This document shows positions 5,136-5,308 of a stretch of 5,308 nt of DNA, one piece after another. Made by a program: the position numbers and the translations under genes. Origin of the DNA: JAWLBW01 sp041687475 (lineage in GTDB: Bacteria; J088; JAWLBW01); contig JAWLBW010000315.1 in the NCBI GenBank assembly GCA_041687475.1, positions 1 to 5,308 on the forward strand, read 5' to 3'. Position 1 is the stretch's first letter; each line of letters opens with the position of its first letter. The notes below the pieces were generated by a model. That model was not told the origin of the DNA, searched no databases, and worked only from the letters and a program-made list of their open reading frames with translations.

Positions 5136-5141
5136 CCTCTC
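5136..5141 (-). promoter_or_regulatory. Shine-Dalgarno of the lipoprotein gene
   Basis: The minus strand reads GAGAGG, then CCCTC, then ATG at 5130. The spacing is normal and confirms the start that includes the lipoprotein signal. Further upstream, TATCAT (minus, 5170-5165) resembles a -10 box, but I see no convincing -35. Confidence 0.65.
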
Positions 5142-5235
5142 ATTTTCAATGGCTTCCTGGGCGCATGATACCAGAGGGGCTACCCAGCGGCACTACCCAG
5201 ATCCTGCAGTCGGCGAGTAGATGGCGAGCGACGGA

Positions 5236-5272
5236 AAGGGGGGAATGCCCGGTTACGCCGGACACCCCCCTT
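5236..5272 (-). terminator. Strong GC-rich hairpin, probable terminator of a gene beyond the right edge
   Basis: AAGGGGGG (5236-5243) and CCCCCCTT (5265-5272) are perfect 8-base arms. Inside them CCGG (5249-5252) pairs with CCGG (5258-5261) around a TTACG loop. The arms end in AA/TT, and on the minus strand the stem is followed by a short TCCGTC tail, so the T-run is minimal. No plus-strand gene ends just upstream, so if this is a terminator it serves a minus-strand gene entering from the right and insulates the lipoprotein gene. Confidence 0.5.
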
Positions 5273-5308
5273 AATCATTGGGCATCGGTAATTCAGAGCC
5301 TATACGCG
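5271..5308 (-). CDS. Possible C-terminal end of a gene entering from the right (partial)
   Basis: On the minus strand one frame is open from the right edge and ends RIGSELPMPND with TAA at 5273-5271. The stop codon overlaps the outer arm of the hairpin at 5236-5272, the layout expected of a gene followed by its terminator. The other two frames stop within the first 15 bases. Eleven residues cannot be assigned to a family. Confidence 0.3.
   Translation of the reverse strand, partial: RIGSELPMPND

Overview
The window is GC-rich bacterial DNA. It holds four complete protein genes, weak signs of a gene fragment at each edge, and one 520-base gene-free stretch full of inverted repeats. A signal-peptide methyltransferase and a lipobox lipoprotein point to a Gram-negative cell. 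A proteobacterium, perhaps a gammaproteobacterium, is my best guess, but no marker gene settles this.

Layout. At 1-49 (+) there may be the last codons of an upstream gene. At 212-865 (+) lies a class I SAM-dependent methyltransferase of the phospholipid N-methyltransferase / rRNA-dimethylase-like type. From 866 to 1385 there is no convincing gene; the stretch separates two convergent genes and is dense in GC-rich palindromes built on ACCGGT and CGTGCAGCACG. On the minus strand a two-gene unit runs from 3459 to 1386: an APC-family amino acid permease, then, 16 bases later, a small methyltransferase resembling FAM173/ATPSCKMT lysine methyltransferases but carrying an export signal. Between 3460 and 3702 lies the permease leader, with a candidate promoter and a terminator-like hairpin. 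At 3703-5130 (-) is a 475-residue lipoprotein of unknown function. The right edge has a strong hairpin and possibly the last codons of a further minus-strand gene.

How the genes fit together. The permease and exported methyltransferase are almost certainly co-transcribed, since the second gene's Shine-Dalgarno sits in the short gap after the permease stop. The permease probably starts at a CTG codon behind a very good Shine-Dalgarno, and its leader could allow attenuation. The other two genes look like single units with no evident link to the pair. I found no CRISPR array, tRNA, rRNA, transposase or phage gene. The items most worth checking are the repeat cluster at 825-1387, the exported methyltransferase, the CTG start and the permease leader.
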